Positions 47,602-56,570 of a DNA stretch of 64,000 nt are shown in pieces; within the stretch, counting starts at the first letter, position 1, and each line of letters begins with the position of its first letter. The position numbers and the translations under genes were made by a program. This DNA is from Shewanella sairae (lineage in GTDB: Bacteria > Pseudomonadota > Gammaproteobacteria > Enterobacterales > Shewanellaceae), in the NCBI RefSeq assembly GCF_023283535.1, contig NZ_JAKILT010000011.1, forward strand, positions 1-64,000. Reading direction: 5' to 3'. The notes under the pieces were generated by a model that was given only the letters and a program-made list of their open reading frames with translations, ran no database searches and was not told the origin of the DNA.

Positions 47602-47898
47602 ATGAAAAAATTAAACGCAGAACAACGCAAGGCTCGAGATAACGAACGCTTTGCACAACGGGTAGATGAACGCAGAACCAAGGGCGAAGATGTTGTTGCT
47701 TACGCACTTTCCAATGCAAAAGCCTATAAGTTTCTGACTAAACCAGAGAGATACGAGCTTAAGCAAAGACAAGCTGCACTGCTCAATGAAGTAAAATTAT
47801 CAGCAGAAGAAAAGCTTAAACTTAGACAAGAGCAAGAGTTGCAGCAAATTGAAGCGACATTTGATACCGACGAAGACGGCTCAGCATCGAGCAACTAA
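47602..47898 (+). CDS. Small charged protein of unknown function
   Basis: 98 residues, strongly charged and helical (AEQRKARDNERFAQRVDERRTKGED; LSAEEKLKLRQEQELQQIEATF), with an acidic Ser-rich tail. Possibly a coiled coil. No family recognised. The start at 47602 has GAGGAT eight bases before it; a frame from 47587 would place that RBS inside the gene. Followed by a strong terminator, so it is a single-gene unit. Confidence 0.7.
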   Translation: MKKLNAEQRKARDNERFAQRVDERRTKGEDVVAYALSNAKAYKFLTKPERYELKQRQAALLNEVKLSAEEKLKLRQEQELQQIEATFDTDEDGSASSN

Positions 47899-47944
47899 AG
47901 CCCTGCAAACTTAGCTTGGTAAAAATCGAGCTAAAACAGTAAAT

Positions 47945-47975
47945 AAAAAGGGAAGTTAAACTAACTTCCCTTTTT
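47945..47975. terminator. Bidirectional terminator
   Basis: AAAAAGGGAAGTTA (47945-47958) pairs with TAACTTCCCTTTTT (47962-47975), loop of three bases, between convergent genes. Confidence 0.9.
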
Positions 47976-47996
47976 ATTACTTTAACTTATTACACA

Positions 47997-49298
47997 TTAA
48001 TGTAATTTCATTCGTGGGCGCACCACGCGCATTACCTTTTCAGCGCACCACAGCGCAATAGTCTTAAAGGTACCGTGAATCGCTTGCTGATGCATACGAT
48101 ATAGCGAGATATACACCAAACGTGCAATCTTGCCCTCAACAAACATACTGCTTTTAGTTAAGTTCCCCATCAAGCTACCCACAGTGCTGTAACGTGATAA
48201 GTTTACTAATGAACCATGATCAACATACACATAGTCGATTAACGGCTCAGCTTTAAGCTCATTGAGAATATTTTTTTCAACACACTCGGCCATTTGGTGT
48301 GCAGACTGCGCACGCGGCGGCACAAAGCTACCATCAGCTTGTTGGCAAGCGCAGCAATCACCGATGACATAAATATCGTCGCTAACCGTACTTAACAGGT
48401 TTGGTTTAACCATGATTTGGTTGGCACGGTTTAACTCAAATAATCCGATATCTTTAATAAAGTCAGGTGCTTTTACCCCTGCAGCCCAAAGCATAATATT
48501 GGCTTCAATCAGCTTCCCCTCAGAAGTCACAAAGCCTGCGGCTGTCGCCTCGCTAATGCGGGTATTTTCCATCACATTCACGCCAAGCTTGCTCAGTTCA
48601 ACTCTAGCTGAAGTGGCTATTCGCTCAGGTAATGCCGGTAAAATACGCTCACCCGCTTCAATCAAGTGAATATTAAGCTTATCGGCGGTCATCTTACTTA
48701 AGCCGTAAACTTTAAGCATGTCAGTTACATGATAGAGCTCAGCCGACAATTCAACACCGGTTGCACCACCGCCCACAATGGCAATATTAAGCTCATTGAT
48801 ACTTTCTGATTGGTGTACACGAGTAAAACTATCTAAAAGTGCATTATGAAAACGGTTAGCTTGCTGGTGTGAGTCTAAGAAGAAGCTGTTCTCTTTAACC
48901 CCCGGAGTATTAAAGTCATTACTGACACTACCGATAGCAATCACTAATTTGTCATACTGAATTTGGCGCTCAGGTAACATGACCTTACCCGCTTCATCAA
49001 CTATCGGCGCGACCGAAATTGACTGAGTAGTCTCATCTAAGCCGCAAAAGGTACCAAGCTGAAATTGATAACCATGTTTGGCTGCATGAGCTGAATAAAC
49101 CACGCCATCTAGCGCAGAATCAAGTGAACCTGTGGCGACCTCATGCAATAAAGGCTTCCAAATATGAGTTCGATTTCTGTCGACTAAAATAATCTGGGCT
49201 AGGTTCTTTTTCCCCAGTTTATGACCCAATTGGGTCGCCAATTCCAAACCACCAGCACCACCACCAACAATCACAATTTTTGGATTTGCCGATCTCAT
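47997..49298 (-). CDS. ndh: Type II NADH:quinone oxidoreductase
   Basis: 433 residues, against 434 in E. coli Ndh. FAD motif IVIVGGGAGGLELATQLGHKLGKKN at the start, HIWKPLLHEVATGSLD, NADH motif VGGGATGVELSAEL near 165, and YVIGDCCACQQADG. Non-proton-pumping NADH oxidation at the inner membrane, attached by its amphipathic C-terminus. ATG 49298 has GAGGAA eight bases before it; the GTG at 49313 would overlap that site. Confidence 0.95.
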   Translation of the reverse strand: MRSANPKIVIVGGGAGGLELATQLGHKLGKKNLAQIILVDRNRTHIWKPLLHEVATGSLDSALDGVVYSAHAAKHGYQFQLGTFCGLDETTQSISVAPIVDEAGKVMLPERQIQYDKLVIAIGSVSNDFNTPGVKENSFFLDSHQQANRFHNALLDSFTRVHQSESINELNIAIVGGGATGVELSAELYHVTDMLKVYGLSKMTADKLNIHLIEAGERILPALPERIATSARVELSKLGVNVMENTRISEATAAGFVTSEGKLIEANIMLWAAGVKAPDFIKDIGLFELNRANQIMVKPNLLSTVSDDIYVIGDCCACQQADGSFVPPRAQSAHQMAECVEKNILNELKAEPLIDYVYVDHGSLVNLSRYSTVGSLMGNLTKSSMFVEGKIARLVYISLYRMHQQAIHGTFKTIALWCAEKVMRVVRPRMKLH

Positions 49299-49711
49299 TA
49301 TTTGATTCCTCACAAGGAGCTACTATCTTGGTCCACGATGGCTGCAATAGAGCTTGATACTAATTTAACGTTCACTGCTTTAATGATCATATGTTGACGC
49401 AAAACATGACCTAAGTCACGTTGAATAAATTCAATTTTATGACAAAAATCAGTTGATTTAACTGGCCAAACAAAAATAAGCAACAGCATTAGCAATGCCA
49501 ATTCACAGTTAAATCGCATTAAATATAAGAAGTAGCAACAAGACCATCTTGAGCCCTGTTTACACAAAGCACTGTTCACTCACAATCCAAACTGAAAGAT
49601 CAGTATCAAACGCCAAAAACTGCTAGCAAGATCAAAATTCATTCAAGATAAGCTAGCGCTAAAGCAAACAAAGCACTAATTTAGCCGCCCTTTAAAATCA
49701 CTTATCAATAT
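49299..49711. other. Intergenic region between divergent genes
   Basis: 413 AT-rich bases upstream of both ndh and the secreted protein gene. Only a half FNR-like TTGAT was seen. The leftward frame 49310-49579 has no RBS and no family features, so it is not counted. Confidence 0.45.
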
Positions 49712-50098
49712 ATGAATATGAAAACCTTTATCGCTAGCCTTATGATGGCTTTAAGTATGCTAACTATCAGCAATACAGCTATGGCTGATGAGCAAATTAC
49801 TTTAGGTCGCACTATCTTATTAGGCAGCGGCGATCACGGCGCAAAAATCCCATTACTTATTTGCCGTAAAACAGATGCTATCCGCGTAAAAGCCGAGCGT
49901 GATCTAAATTTAGAAAAAATCAAAGTGACCTTCAACAATGGTCAAACTAAGACTATCCACTTCTACCGTGACCTAAAGAAAAACAAATACACCGACTGGC
50001 GTAAATTCGCTTACCCACGCTGCGTTAAAAAGCTTGAAGTATTTGGTAACTCTGACGGTTCAAAAGCTGGCGTAAAAGTACTAGGTCGCAAGAAGTAA
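49712..50098 (+). CDS. Small secreted protein, DUF2541/YaaI-like
   Basis: 128 residues with a signal peptide ending AMA (cleavage before DEQITLG). The mature part is basic and beta-rich, with two cysteines (LLICRK, YPRCVKK) likely bridged; the pattern GRTILLGSGDHGAKIPLLICRK resembles periplasmic YaaI proteins of unknown function. No clear RBS; an alternative ATG lies two codons in (49718). Confidence 0.7.
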   Translation: MNMKTFIASLMMALSMLTISNTAMADEQITLGRTILLGSGDHGAKIPLLICRKTDAIRVKAERDLNLEKIKVTFNNGQTKTIHFYRDLKKNKYTDWRKFAYPRCVKKLEVFGNSDGSKAGVKVLGRKK

Positions 50099-50305
50099 AA
50101 ACTAAACAAATGAAGGTGGGACATTCAGCCCGCCTTCTCTTCTTTCTATAAACCCGCATAAAACATTTCATATCACTTGGCAAAGTTACAGTGTGAACCA
50201 CTATTTTACAGCTCAAAGTAAAACATAAATTTATTAAATACATAGCCTTACCACCCTAGATGTAAACAATGTGTAAAGCAAGGTTATTTGATTGACGCAC
50301 TTATT

Positions 50306-50324
50306 GCTAATAATTATCATTCGC
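50306..50324 (+). promoter_or_regulatory. Fur box before the TonB receptor gene
   Basis: GCTAATAATTATCATTCGC matches the 19-bp Fur consensus at 14 of 19 positions. It lies 51 bases before the receptor ATG. Confidence 0.65.
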
Positions 50325-50374
50325 ACCCCAACAAAAGGTTAACAAATATTTCATAATTAAAGAGTTTAAAAACC

Positions 50375-52600
50375 ATGCCCCGACCCAAAGCCAACAAACA
50401 ACATTTGCTGCATAGTGCGTTAGTTTCATCAATGCTGATCTCCGCCCCCGCTTTCGCCGCAGAGCAAGCATCTGCTGCCGAAAAAGCCTCAGCTAATGGC
50501 AATATCGAGCGAATTAAGGTTCATGGTCAGCGCGCCAACAAAATGAATCGCCAAGATCAAACCGTTACTAAGATGGATGTTGATCTAAAAGATGTTGGTC
50601 GCTCGGTGACCATTCTCGATGCTAAAGATCTTGAACTGCGCGCTATTGAAGATGTTAAACAGGCATTCAATTATGTCGCGGGTTTTAGAGGTAATGGCCC
50701 CGCCGATCGCACCTATAACGCTCGCGGTGTAAGCACTAAAATCGATACGGTTATGGTCGATGGTATGCGCTCTTTACAAGGTGGTGAAGGCGGTACAGGC
50801 TCGCGCTTACCAACCACATTTAATGCCGAGAGTGTCACCTTCTTGCGCGGCCCAGAAGCCTTACTGTACGGCGCTGGCGTGGGTGGCGGTATCATCAATA
50901 TCATTACCAAAAAGCCGCAGGAGTTTAATGAAACTACCATTGGCGTTAGAAACAAAAGCTATTTATCTGACGACACGGGTTATTTTGAACGTAACGACAC
51001 CAGCTTTAATTTAGATACTACAGGTTCAATTGCCGACAACAGCGATTACTTGTATCGCTTACTCGCCAAATACACCCCATCAGGTGATCACTTCCAAGAG
51101 CGCCGTGAGCAAACAGAGACCTTAGCGGATCTCGCCTTTACTTGGGTTGCTAGCGAAAACACCCGCATTACGCCGCGATTTGAATATGCCGATCGCCAAC
51201 TAACCGGTGGCAGTGGCTACGCTGACGGTGTGTTTACCAGTAACTATTTTAGCGGTGATCTAAGTGAATATGGTGAGCCGATGAACCGCGGCCAATACTA
51301 TGGTAGTGAAAAAGATAACGGTGACAACAACTCACAGAGCTTTAGCCTCAAAGTCGACCATGCCTTTAATTCTGAATGGGCACTAGCTGGCCAATATCGT
51401 TACAACAAAACCAAATCTAACGCGCTTGATCTGTATATTTCAGACAGTTCAGGCCTAGACAATGAAATTGGTGATGAGTTTATCGACCGTAAGTGGGTTT
51501 ACAGCGCTGGTAATGATAGCTATCACTTGTTTGATATCAGTTTACAAGGTCGCTCACAGCTACTCGGTATGGAGCACCACGTGCTGCTTGGTTACAACTA
51601 CCGTGATATGAAAGTTAACTTTGTGCGTAACTTCCAAAAGAATGATGACGCACTAGGTAAAAATATCATTTCAGTTGCTAACCCTGAAAACCAGTTAGTC
51701 GGCGAGATCCCAGCAAGTCTATTTGAGGTCAATGCCAGAGATAAAAATCAAACTGATACCAATATCTACTTTAAAGATCGCATAAAGCTCACCAGCAGTA
51801 CTACCTTTGTCGCCGGTCTTGGCTATATAGCGCAAGAACAAACTGAGCAGCGTAGTGGCGAAACCTATAACAAGAAGTATGACGATATGATTTGGGATCT
51901 TGGTGTTGTCCAAGCCATCACTAAAGATATCAACTTATTTGCCACTATGAGCCGTGCTTACGAGCCTGTCAGTGCTCGTTATATTAGCCAATATGGTGTT
52001 GATGGCACTGAGTATTTACAGGTTGAAGGCTTTAACTATGAAGTGGGTGCCAAAGCAGATTTACTCAACGGTGACTTTACCGCTGCGCTAACCTTATTCA
52101 GTCTAGAAAGAGAGAATAGTACCGAGTTCGTTAGAGTTGACGACCAGTGGCAACTACTGCAAAACACTGGTAAAAGCTTCGAGTCGCAAGGTGTCGAAAT
52201 AGATTCAACTTATTACCTTAACGACCATTACGACGTCACCTTAAGTTACGCTTACACAGACGCGCACAATACTATTGGTGAGTTTAAAGACGTACAAGTT
52301 AACAACACCCCAAAACATGCTGCAGCACTGTGGAACAACTTTAACGTAAACGACATGCTGTCGTTTAGCTTAGGTATTCGTTACGAGTCAGACAAAACTG
52401 ATGGTAACGAACGTGAGTTCAATTTACCGAGTTATGTTGAGTTTGATGTCGGCGCTTACTACAAGCTAGACCAATGGCGCTTTGCTATGGTGCTTAACAA
52501 TGCACTGGACAAAAACCGAGTTGAAGCAGGTGCTAACTGGGTTACCGTGCAGCCTAATACACCGCGTGCATTAAACCTTAGCGTCAATTACACCTTCTAA
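50375..52600 (+). CDS. TonB-dependent siderophore receptor
   Basis: 741 residues, outer membrane. Signal peptide ends AFA. The plug domain holds MDVDLKDVGRSVTILDAKDLELR, VAGFRGNGPADRTYNARGV and VTFLRGPEALLYGAGVGGGIINIITKKP; the 22-strand barrel ends with NTPRALNLSVNYTF, the terminal Phe needed for outer-membrane insertion. A Fur box upstream and a PiuC gene downstream indicate ferric-siderophore uptake of the FhuE/FpvA/PiuA type. The exact siderophore is not predictable. Confidence 0.92.
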   Translation: MPRPKANKQHLLHSALVSSMLISAPAFAAEQASAAEKASANGNIERIKVHGQRANKMNRQDQTVTKMDVDLKDVGRSVTILDAKDLELRAIEDVKQAFNYVAGFRGNGPADRTYNARGVSTKIDTVMVDGMRSLQGGEGGTGSRLPTTFNAESVTFLRGPEALLYGAGVGGGIINIITKKPQEFNETTIGVRNKSYLSDDTGYFERNDTSFNLDTTGSIADNSDYLYRLLAKYTPSGDHFQERREQTETLADLAFTWVASENTRITPRFEYADRQLTGGSGYADGVFTSNYFSGDLSEYGEPMNRGQYYGSEKDNGDNNSQSFSLKVDHAFNSEWALAGQYRYNKTKSNALDLYISDSSGLDNEIGDEFIDRKWVYSAGNDSYHLFDISLQGRSQLLGMEHHVLLGYNYRDMKVNFVRNFQKNDDALGKNIISVANPENQLVGEIPASLFEVNARDKNQTDTNIYFKDRIKLTSSTTFVAGLGYIAQEQTEQRSGETYNKKYDDMIWDLGVVQAITKDINLFATMSRAYEPVSARYISQYGVDGTEYLQVEGFNYEVGAKADLLNGDFTAALTLFSLERENSTEFVRVDDQWQLLQNTGKSFESQGVEIDSTYYLNDHYDVTLSYAYTDAHNTIGEFKDVQVNNTPKHAAALWNNFNVNDMLSFSLGIRYESDKTDGNEREFNLPSYVEFDVGAYYKLDQWRFAMVLNNALDKNRVEAGANWVTVQPNTPRALNLSVNYTF

Positions 52601-52660
52601 CAGTAATTTGTACTGACGATAACAAGCCCATCATTTGATGGGCTTTATTGGGTAAAACTT

Positions 52661-53332
52661 ATGATCCAAATAATTAATAATGTATTGAGTGCAGAACAAA
52701 TCAATCGCTTGAAACAGACTATCGCTCTAGGCGAGTTTTATTGTGGTAAGCAGACCGCTGGCTGGCATGCCCAGGGAGTAAAAAACAACCTGCAATGGCA
52801 AGCGGCAGCCGAAGTGAACGAGGAATTACAGCTGAATTTATTGCAACACCTCACCCAGCATCCACAATTTAGTGCGCTAACCTATGCAAAAAAAATGATG
52901 CCATTTATTGTCAGCCAATCAACTGATAATGGTGGTTATGGCAATCATATTGATGATGCCTTAATGCACGGTGAGCAGATGGTCAGAACCGATATATCTT
53001 GCACTATTTTTCTTAGTGAACCTGAAGATTATGAAGGCGGTGAGCTAGTTATGAGTCTTGGGGTAGTTGAGTTGCCGTACAAGCTCAATGCTGGCGATGC
53101 GATAATTTATCCAAGCACCACATTACACAGAGTAAACCCTGTATCACAGGGTCAGCGCCTTGTTGCCTTGACTTGGATTGAAAGCTTTGTTTCAGGCTGT
53201 GAGCAAAGAGAGATGCTGTATGATCTTGATTGCGCCAGAAAATCCATTATGCAGCAACATGGAAAAAATCAAGAATTCGATTTAATCACTAAAACCCATG
53301 CAAACCTTTTACGCCGCTGGTCAACAACATAA
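52661..53332 (+). CDS. piuC: PiuC-type Fe(II)/2-oxoglutarate-dependent hydroxylase
   Basis: 223 residues, PKHD-type hydroxylase (E. coli YbiX, Pseudomonas PiuC). Iron ligands H96 and D98 in GNHIDDA and H156 in TTLHRVNPVSQGQR, whose Arg binds 2-oxoglutarate. These genes are nearly always partners of a siderophore receptor, as here, 60 bases downstream. The natural substrate is unknown. Confidence 0.92.
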   Translation: MIQIINNVLSAEQINRLKQTIALGEFYCGKQTAGWHAQGVKNNLQWQAAAEVNEELQLNLLQHLTQHPQFSALTYAKKMMPFIVSQSTDNGGYGNHIDDALMHGEQMVRTDISCTIFLSEPEDYEGGELVMSLGVVELPYKLNAGDAIIYPSTTLHRVNPVSQGQRLVALTWIESFVSGCEQREMLYDLDCARKSIMQQHGKNQEFDLITKTHANLLRRWSTT

Positions 53333-53359
53333 ATGGGTCTGCATGGTGATTGCAAACGC

Positions 53360-53881
53360 TTACTTTGTCTGACACTCGCTTAATAGCTGCTGGAAATGTG
53401 CGCCTAGATCTTGGCTAGCAAACTCTTCGCTAGCCGTGGCCATTTTTTGCAAGTGTTCAAGGCCTTTTTCAATGCCTTGATCGGCAATAATCTGCTTGGC
53501 GTACGCAGCGGCATCTGCGCCTTTTTGCATTAAGCTCGACATATTCTCTAAGCTAAAATCTTGCTCCATAAGCCCTTCAAGCTCACTCATTAACTCAGCG
53601 ACCTTTGCCGACTCAACTAAAGCGCCTTCAACGTTTACTAGCTCACCTAGCGGATCCATCTCAAGTTTTCCCGCTACACAAGCTGCAACACTGCCAGCAT
53701 CAGCACCTTTAGCTACGGCTTCAATGCCTTGGCTACGGATCTGTTCAATAACCTGCTGCAGCTGCTCATCTTTTGCTAACCAAGCTTGCTCTAATTGCTG
53801 CTTTTCATCGCCACCAAAATAACCACAACCACTTAAGCCAATCGCTAAAGCTACTGGAACCATAACCGTCTTAAACTGCAT
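53360..53881 (-). CDS. Small lipoprotein of unknown function
   Basis: 173 residues. Lipobox LSGC (Cys 19), then a helical, Gln/Glu-rich domain with two further cysteines (VAACVAG, LSECQTK). No family recognised. RBS GGAGAA. It converges on piuC. Confidence 0.7.
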   Translation of the reverse strand: MQFKTVMVPVALAIGLSGCGYFGGDEKQQLEQAWLAKDEQLQQVIEQIRSQGIEAVAKGADAGSVAACVAGKLEMDPLGELVNVEGALVESAKVAELMSELEGLMEQDFSLENMSSLMQKGADAAAYAKQIIADQGIEKGLEHLQKMATASEEFASQDLGAHFQQLLSECQTK

Positions 53882-54052
53882 TTATATTCTCCAACAAATC
53901 AATGGCTAACCTGCCATGATGCTGAGTATACCTAGTTCTTCAAACACTGACTTTTAAACTTTATTAATCTTCACTAGAGAAAACAATCTGCTGAATTATT
54001 GAACCATTTAATAATCAGAGGCGTAGTGCACAAAAACGACAAGGAGCAAAGT

Positions 54053-54340
54053 ATGAATAGTCCTCAGGTTACGCAATCTTTAGCATCTTTAAACGCCCAA
54101 CCTAAAATCATTGGTGTAGCAGATGCCACTCACTATTTAGTTGGCAGTGTAGATGGCAATAACAACTTTATCGAACTCAATGAAGAGTCGAGTATTCAAT
54201 GTGTATCGTCACTCGCTCAAGCTAATCAGTTACTTAGAAATCATCAGTATCAAACCGCAGAGCTTGAGTATCAAACGGCCTACGATGAAATGTGCGGTCT
54301 GCCTCACTGCGGCAGCTATAAAGAAACCATCAAGCTGTAA
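54053..54340 (+). CDS. Small DUF6482-like cytosolic protein
   Basis: 95 residues. The order IGVADATHYLVGSVD, FIELNEESSIQCVSSLAQANQLLR and LEYQTAYDEMCG resembles the small family I recall as DUF6482, without known function. ATG 54053 has AAGGAG before it; an upstream in-frame start at 53999 does not. Confidence 0.6.
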   Translation: MNSPQVTQSLASLNAQPKIIGVADATHYLVGSVDGNNNFIELNEESSIQCVSSLAQANQLLRNHQYQTAELEYQTAYDEMCGLPHCGSYKETIKL

Positions 54341-54365
54341 AACCTGATAACTCATTGGGCTAAAG

Positions 54366-55151
54366 TTATGGTTCTTTAAGCTTCATATATTGTTTTGGTG
54401 ATTTACCTAAGGTTTTCTTAAAAAACGTAATGAAAGCGCTTACAGACTCATAACCTAGCTCATCGGCAATGCGCTGCACCGAATCGCCAGTGGAAAGCTT
54501 TTGCAGCGCAAGGACGATATGCAACTGTCCTCGCCAGCGGCCAAATGTCAGGCCAATTTCATTCTTAACCAATCGAGATAGTGTCCGCTCACTCATGGCA
54601 AACTCACTTGCCCATTGCCCTACTGTCCGCCTATCTTCTGGCGCTGATAATAAGCGATTCGCTATCGCTTTTAATCTAGGTTCTGCAGGAAGAGGAAAAT
54701 CGAAATGCTCGGTTGGCATAGAGCGTAATTGCTCAATCAACACATCAACCAACTTATCGGTCGCACTGTGTTTGAGGTAGTTTTGCTCAACCTCAGTTAA
54801 ATGGGCAATCAACTCTCTCAGCAGTGGTGTGACAGATAAGGTGCAACTTGATGCGGGCATCCCCTCAATAGCTGGATCGACAAACAACATGCACACATTG
54901 GCATTTTTAGAAACTTGATTACTGTGAGGAACCTGACTTGGGATCCACACGGCACAATTAGGCGGTACTATCCAGATTGCATCTGCAATTTTACACTTTA
55001 CATAACCATTGAGGGCAAGCACCAACTGACACTTATGATGCTGATGAACTGGCGTTTCAGCATATTCTTGTTCAGCAACAAAGCGAGTAGCAACCACAGC
55101 TTGCGGATAATCATCGGAGTCAAAATTGATGGATGATGAGGTATCTAGCAT
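54366..55151 (-). CDS. nimR: AraC family regulator, NimR-like
   Basis: 261 residues: an N-terminal cupin sensor (TPVHQHHKCQLVLALNGYVKC; PPNCAVWIPSQVPHSNQ) and a C-terminal double helix-turn-helix (MSERTLSRLVKNEIGLTFGRWRGQ; RIADELGYESVSAFITFFKKTLGKSPKQYMKL). Its divergent neighbour is a NimT-like exporter, the same arrangement as nimR/nimT in E. coli, so it probably represses that gene. The 90-base gap should hold the operator. Confidence 0.85.
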   Translation of the reverse strand: MLDTSSSINFDSDDYPQAVVATRFVAEQEYAETPVHQHHKCQLVLALNGYVKCKIADAIWIVPPNCAVWIPSQVPHSNQVSKNANVCMLFVDPAIEGMPASSCTLSVTPLLRELIAHLTEVEQNYLKHSATDKLVDVLIEQLRSMPTEHFDFPLPAEPRLKAIANRLLSAPEDRRTVGQWASEFAMSERTLSRLVKNEIGLTFGRWRGQLHIVLALQKLSTGDSVQRIADELGYESVSAFITFFKKTLGKSPKQYMKLKEP

Positions 55152-55241
55152 GAAAACTTGACCGTTTTTAGCAATATAGAGTCACTATAGCTCAATACAG
55201 TAAGCAGTTAGAAGCGTAAGCTAGCGCACTTTATTATAATC

Positions 55242-56504
55242 ATGAGACCTAATATGACTTCAGCGCATCCTGCTCGCTTTGCTAGCACTGGTTTTTTACT
55301 ATTCGGCATATTGCTCATCGCTATCAGCTTACGTAGCCCTATTACCGGTGTTGGACCACTACTTGATGCCATAAGAGCTGAACTACACCTCTCGGCAACA
55401 CAGGCCGGCATGTTAACCACTTTACCACTATTAGCTTTTGCTTTTTTCTCACCTGTGGCGTCAAAGTTAGGCGGCAAATTAGGCCTCGAGCAAGCATTAA
55501 TGCTGTCATTACTATTTGTCGCAAGTGGACTGTGCGTGCGTTCATTTGGTTCTTCTAGCGCATTGTTTCTTGGTACCGTTATTATTGGTGCCGGTATTGC
55601 CTTTGCTAATGTGCTGTTACCTAGCCTAATTAAGCGCGACTTCCCAACCCAAATTACCACCATCACCTCAATATATGTGTTAATGATGGGGGCAGGTTCT
55701 GCTATCAGCGCCAGCTTAGCTATTCCACTAACAGGATTTGCTGAACGCTTGTCGATTAATGTGATCCCTAGTTGGGCCCTTGCACTGGCGAGCCTAGTCA
55801 TATTTCCTATTATTGCGATGCTTGTATGGCTACCACAGTTAAAACGTCATACATCACCAAGCAAAGACACTCAGAAACTGGAAAGCCATAGTTACCTTTG
55901 GCGAAACAGCAGCGCATGGCAAATAACCCTCTTTTTAGCTCTGAATTCGTTCCTGATGTATATCTTTATTAGCTGGCTGCCAACGATTTTGGTCGACAAA
56001 GGCTATAGTCATCATCAGGCAGGCGTTATCCATGGTGTATTACAGCTATTTACTGCCGTTCCCGCTTTAGTGCTTATTCCGTTTATGGGAAGAATTAAAG
56101 ATAAGCGCTTGCTTACTTTAGCTCTAACTCTTATGGCGTGTGTCGGCATCATCGGGCTGTTGCTGATACCATCTCAGGCAATGATCTGGGGAATGTTGTT
56201 TGGCTTTGGGGCTGGCGGCGGTTTTATTGTTGCACTTGCTTTAATTAGTCTACGTACGTCAAGCGCCTATCAGGCTGCAACATTGTCAGGCATGGCGCAG
56301 TTCATAGGCTATCTGGTTGCAGCGACTGGCCCAATGATAATGGGTGAGATTCATGAGCAAACGGCTAGCTGGCAACTCCCTTTAATGATTTGCGCGGTAT
56401 GCAGTTTATTTTGGGGCGGTTTTGCCTGGCTCGCGGCAAAAGATGAGGTCATTACCTCATGCGAAGAACCGCTATCGTTAGCTGCATCCGAAAGCCTCTC
56501 GTAG
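55242..56504 (+). CDS. nimT: NimT/CynX-like MFS transporter
   Basis: 420 residues, 12 membrane helices. Strong resemblance to E. coli NimT (YeaN): LSATQAGMLTTLPLLAFAFFSP, VLLPSLIKRDFP and SSAYQAATLSGMAQFIGYL. NimT exports 2-nitroimidazole in E. coli; CynX is the other member type. Pairing with an AraC gene favours NimT. RBS weak; a second ATG lies four codons in (55254). Confidence 0.85.
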   Translation: MRPNMTSAHPARFASTGFLLFGILLIAISLRSPITGVGPLLDAIRAELHLSATQAGMLTTLPLLAFAFFSPVASKLGGKLGLEQALMLSLLFVASGLCVRSFGSSSALFLGTVIIGAGIAFANVLLPSLIKRDFPTQITTITSIYVLMMGAGSAISASLAIPLTGFAERLSINVIPSWALALASLVIFPIIAMLVWLPQLKRHTSPSKDTQKLESHSYLWRNSSAWQITLFLALNSFLMYIFISWLPTILVDKGYSHHQAGVIHGVLQLFTAVPALVLIPFMGRIKDKRLLTLALTLMACVGIIGLLLIPSQAMIWGMLFGFGAGGGFIVALALISLRTSSAYQAATLSGMAQFIGYLVAATGPMIMGEIHEQTASWQLPLMICAVCSLFWGGFAWLAAKDEVITSCEEPLSLAASESLS

Positions 56505-56525
56505 ATTTTATGCTTTTACAGCAAT

Positions 56526-56555
56526 AAAAAAGGAAGCCGAGGCTTCCTTTTTTTA
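56526..56555. terminator. Bidirectional terminator
   Basis: AAGGAAGC/GCTTCCTT stem (56530-56549) with a CGAG loop, A-run before and T-run after, between nimT and the convergent receptor gene. Confidence 0.85.
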
Positions 56556-56570
56556 ACAATAAATTAGCGA

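Noticed and set aside
49356-49370. Possible FNR site before ndh
   Set aside because: Only the TTGAT half is present; the ATCAA half does not match.
49310-49579. 89-codon leftward frame overlapping the ndh start
   Set aside because: No ribosome site, low-complexity composition, and it covers the ndh promoter region.
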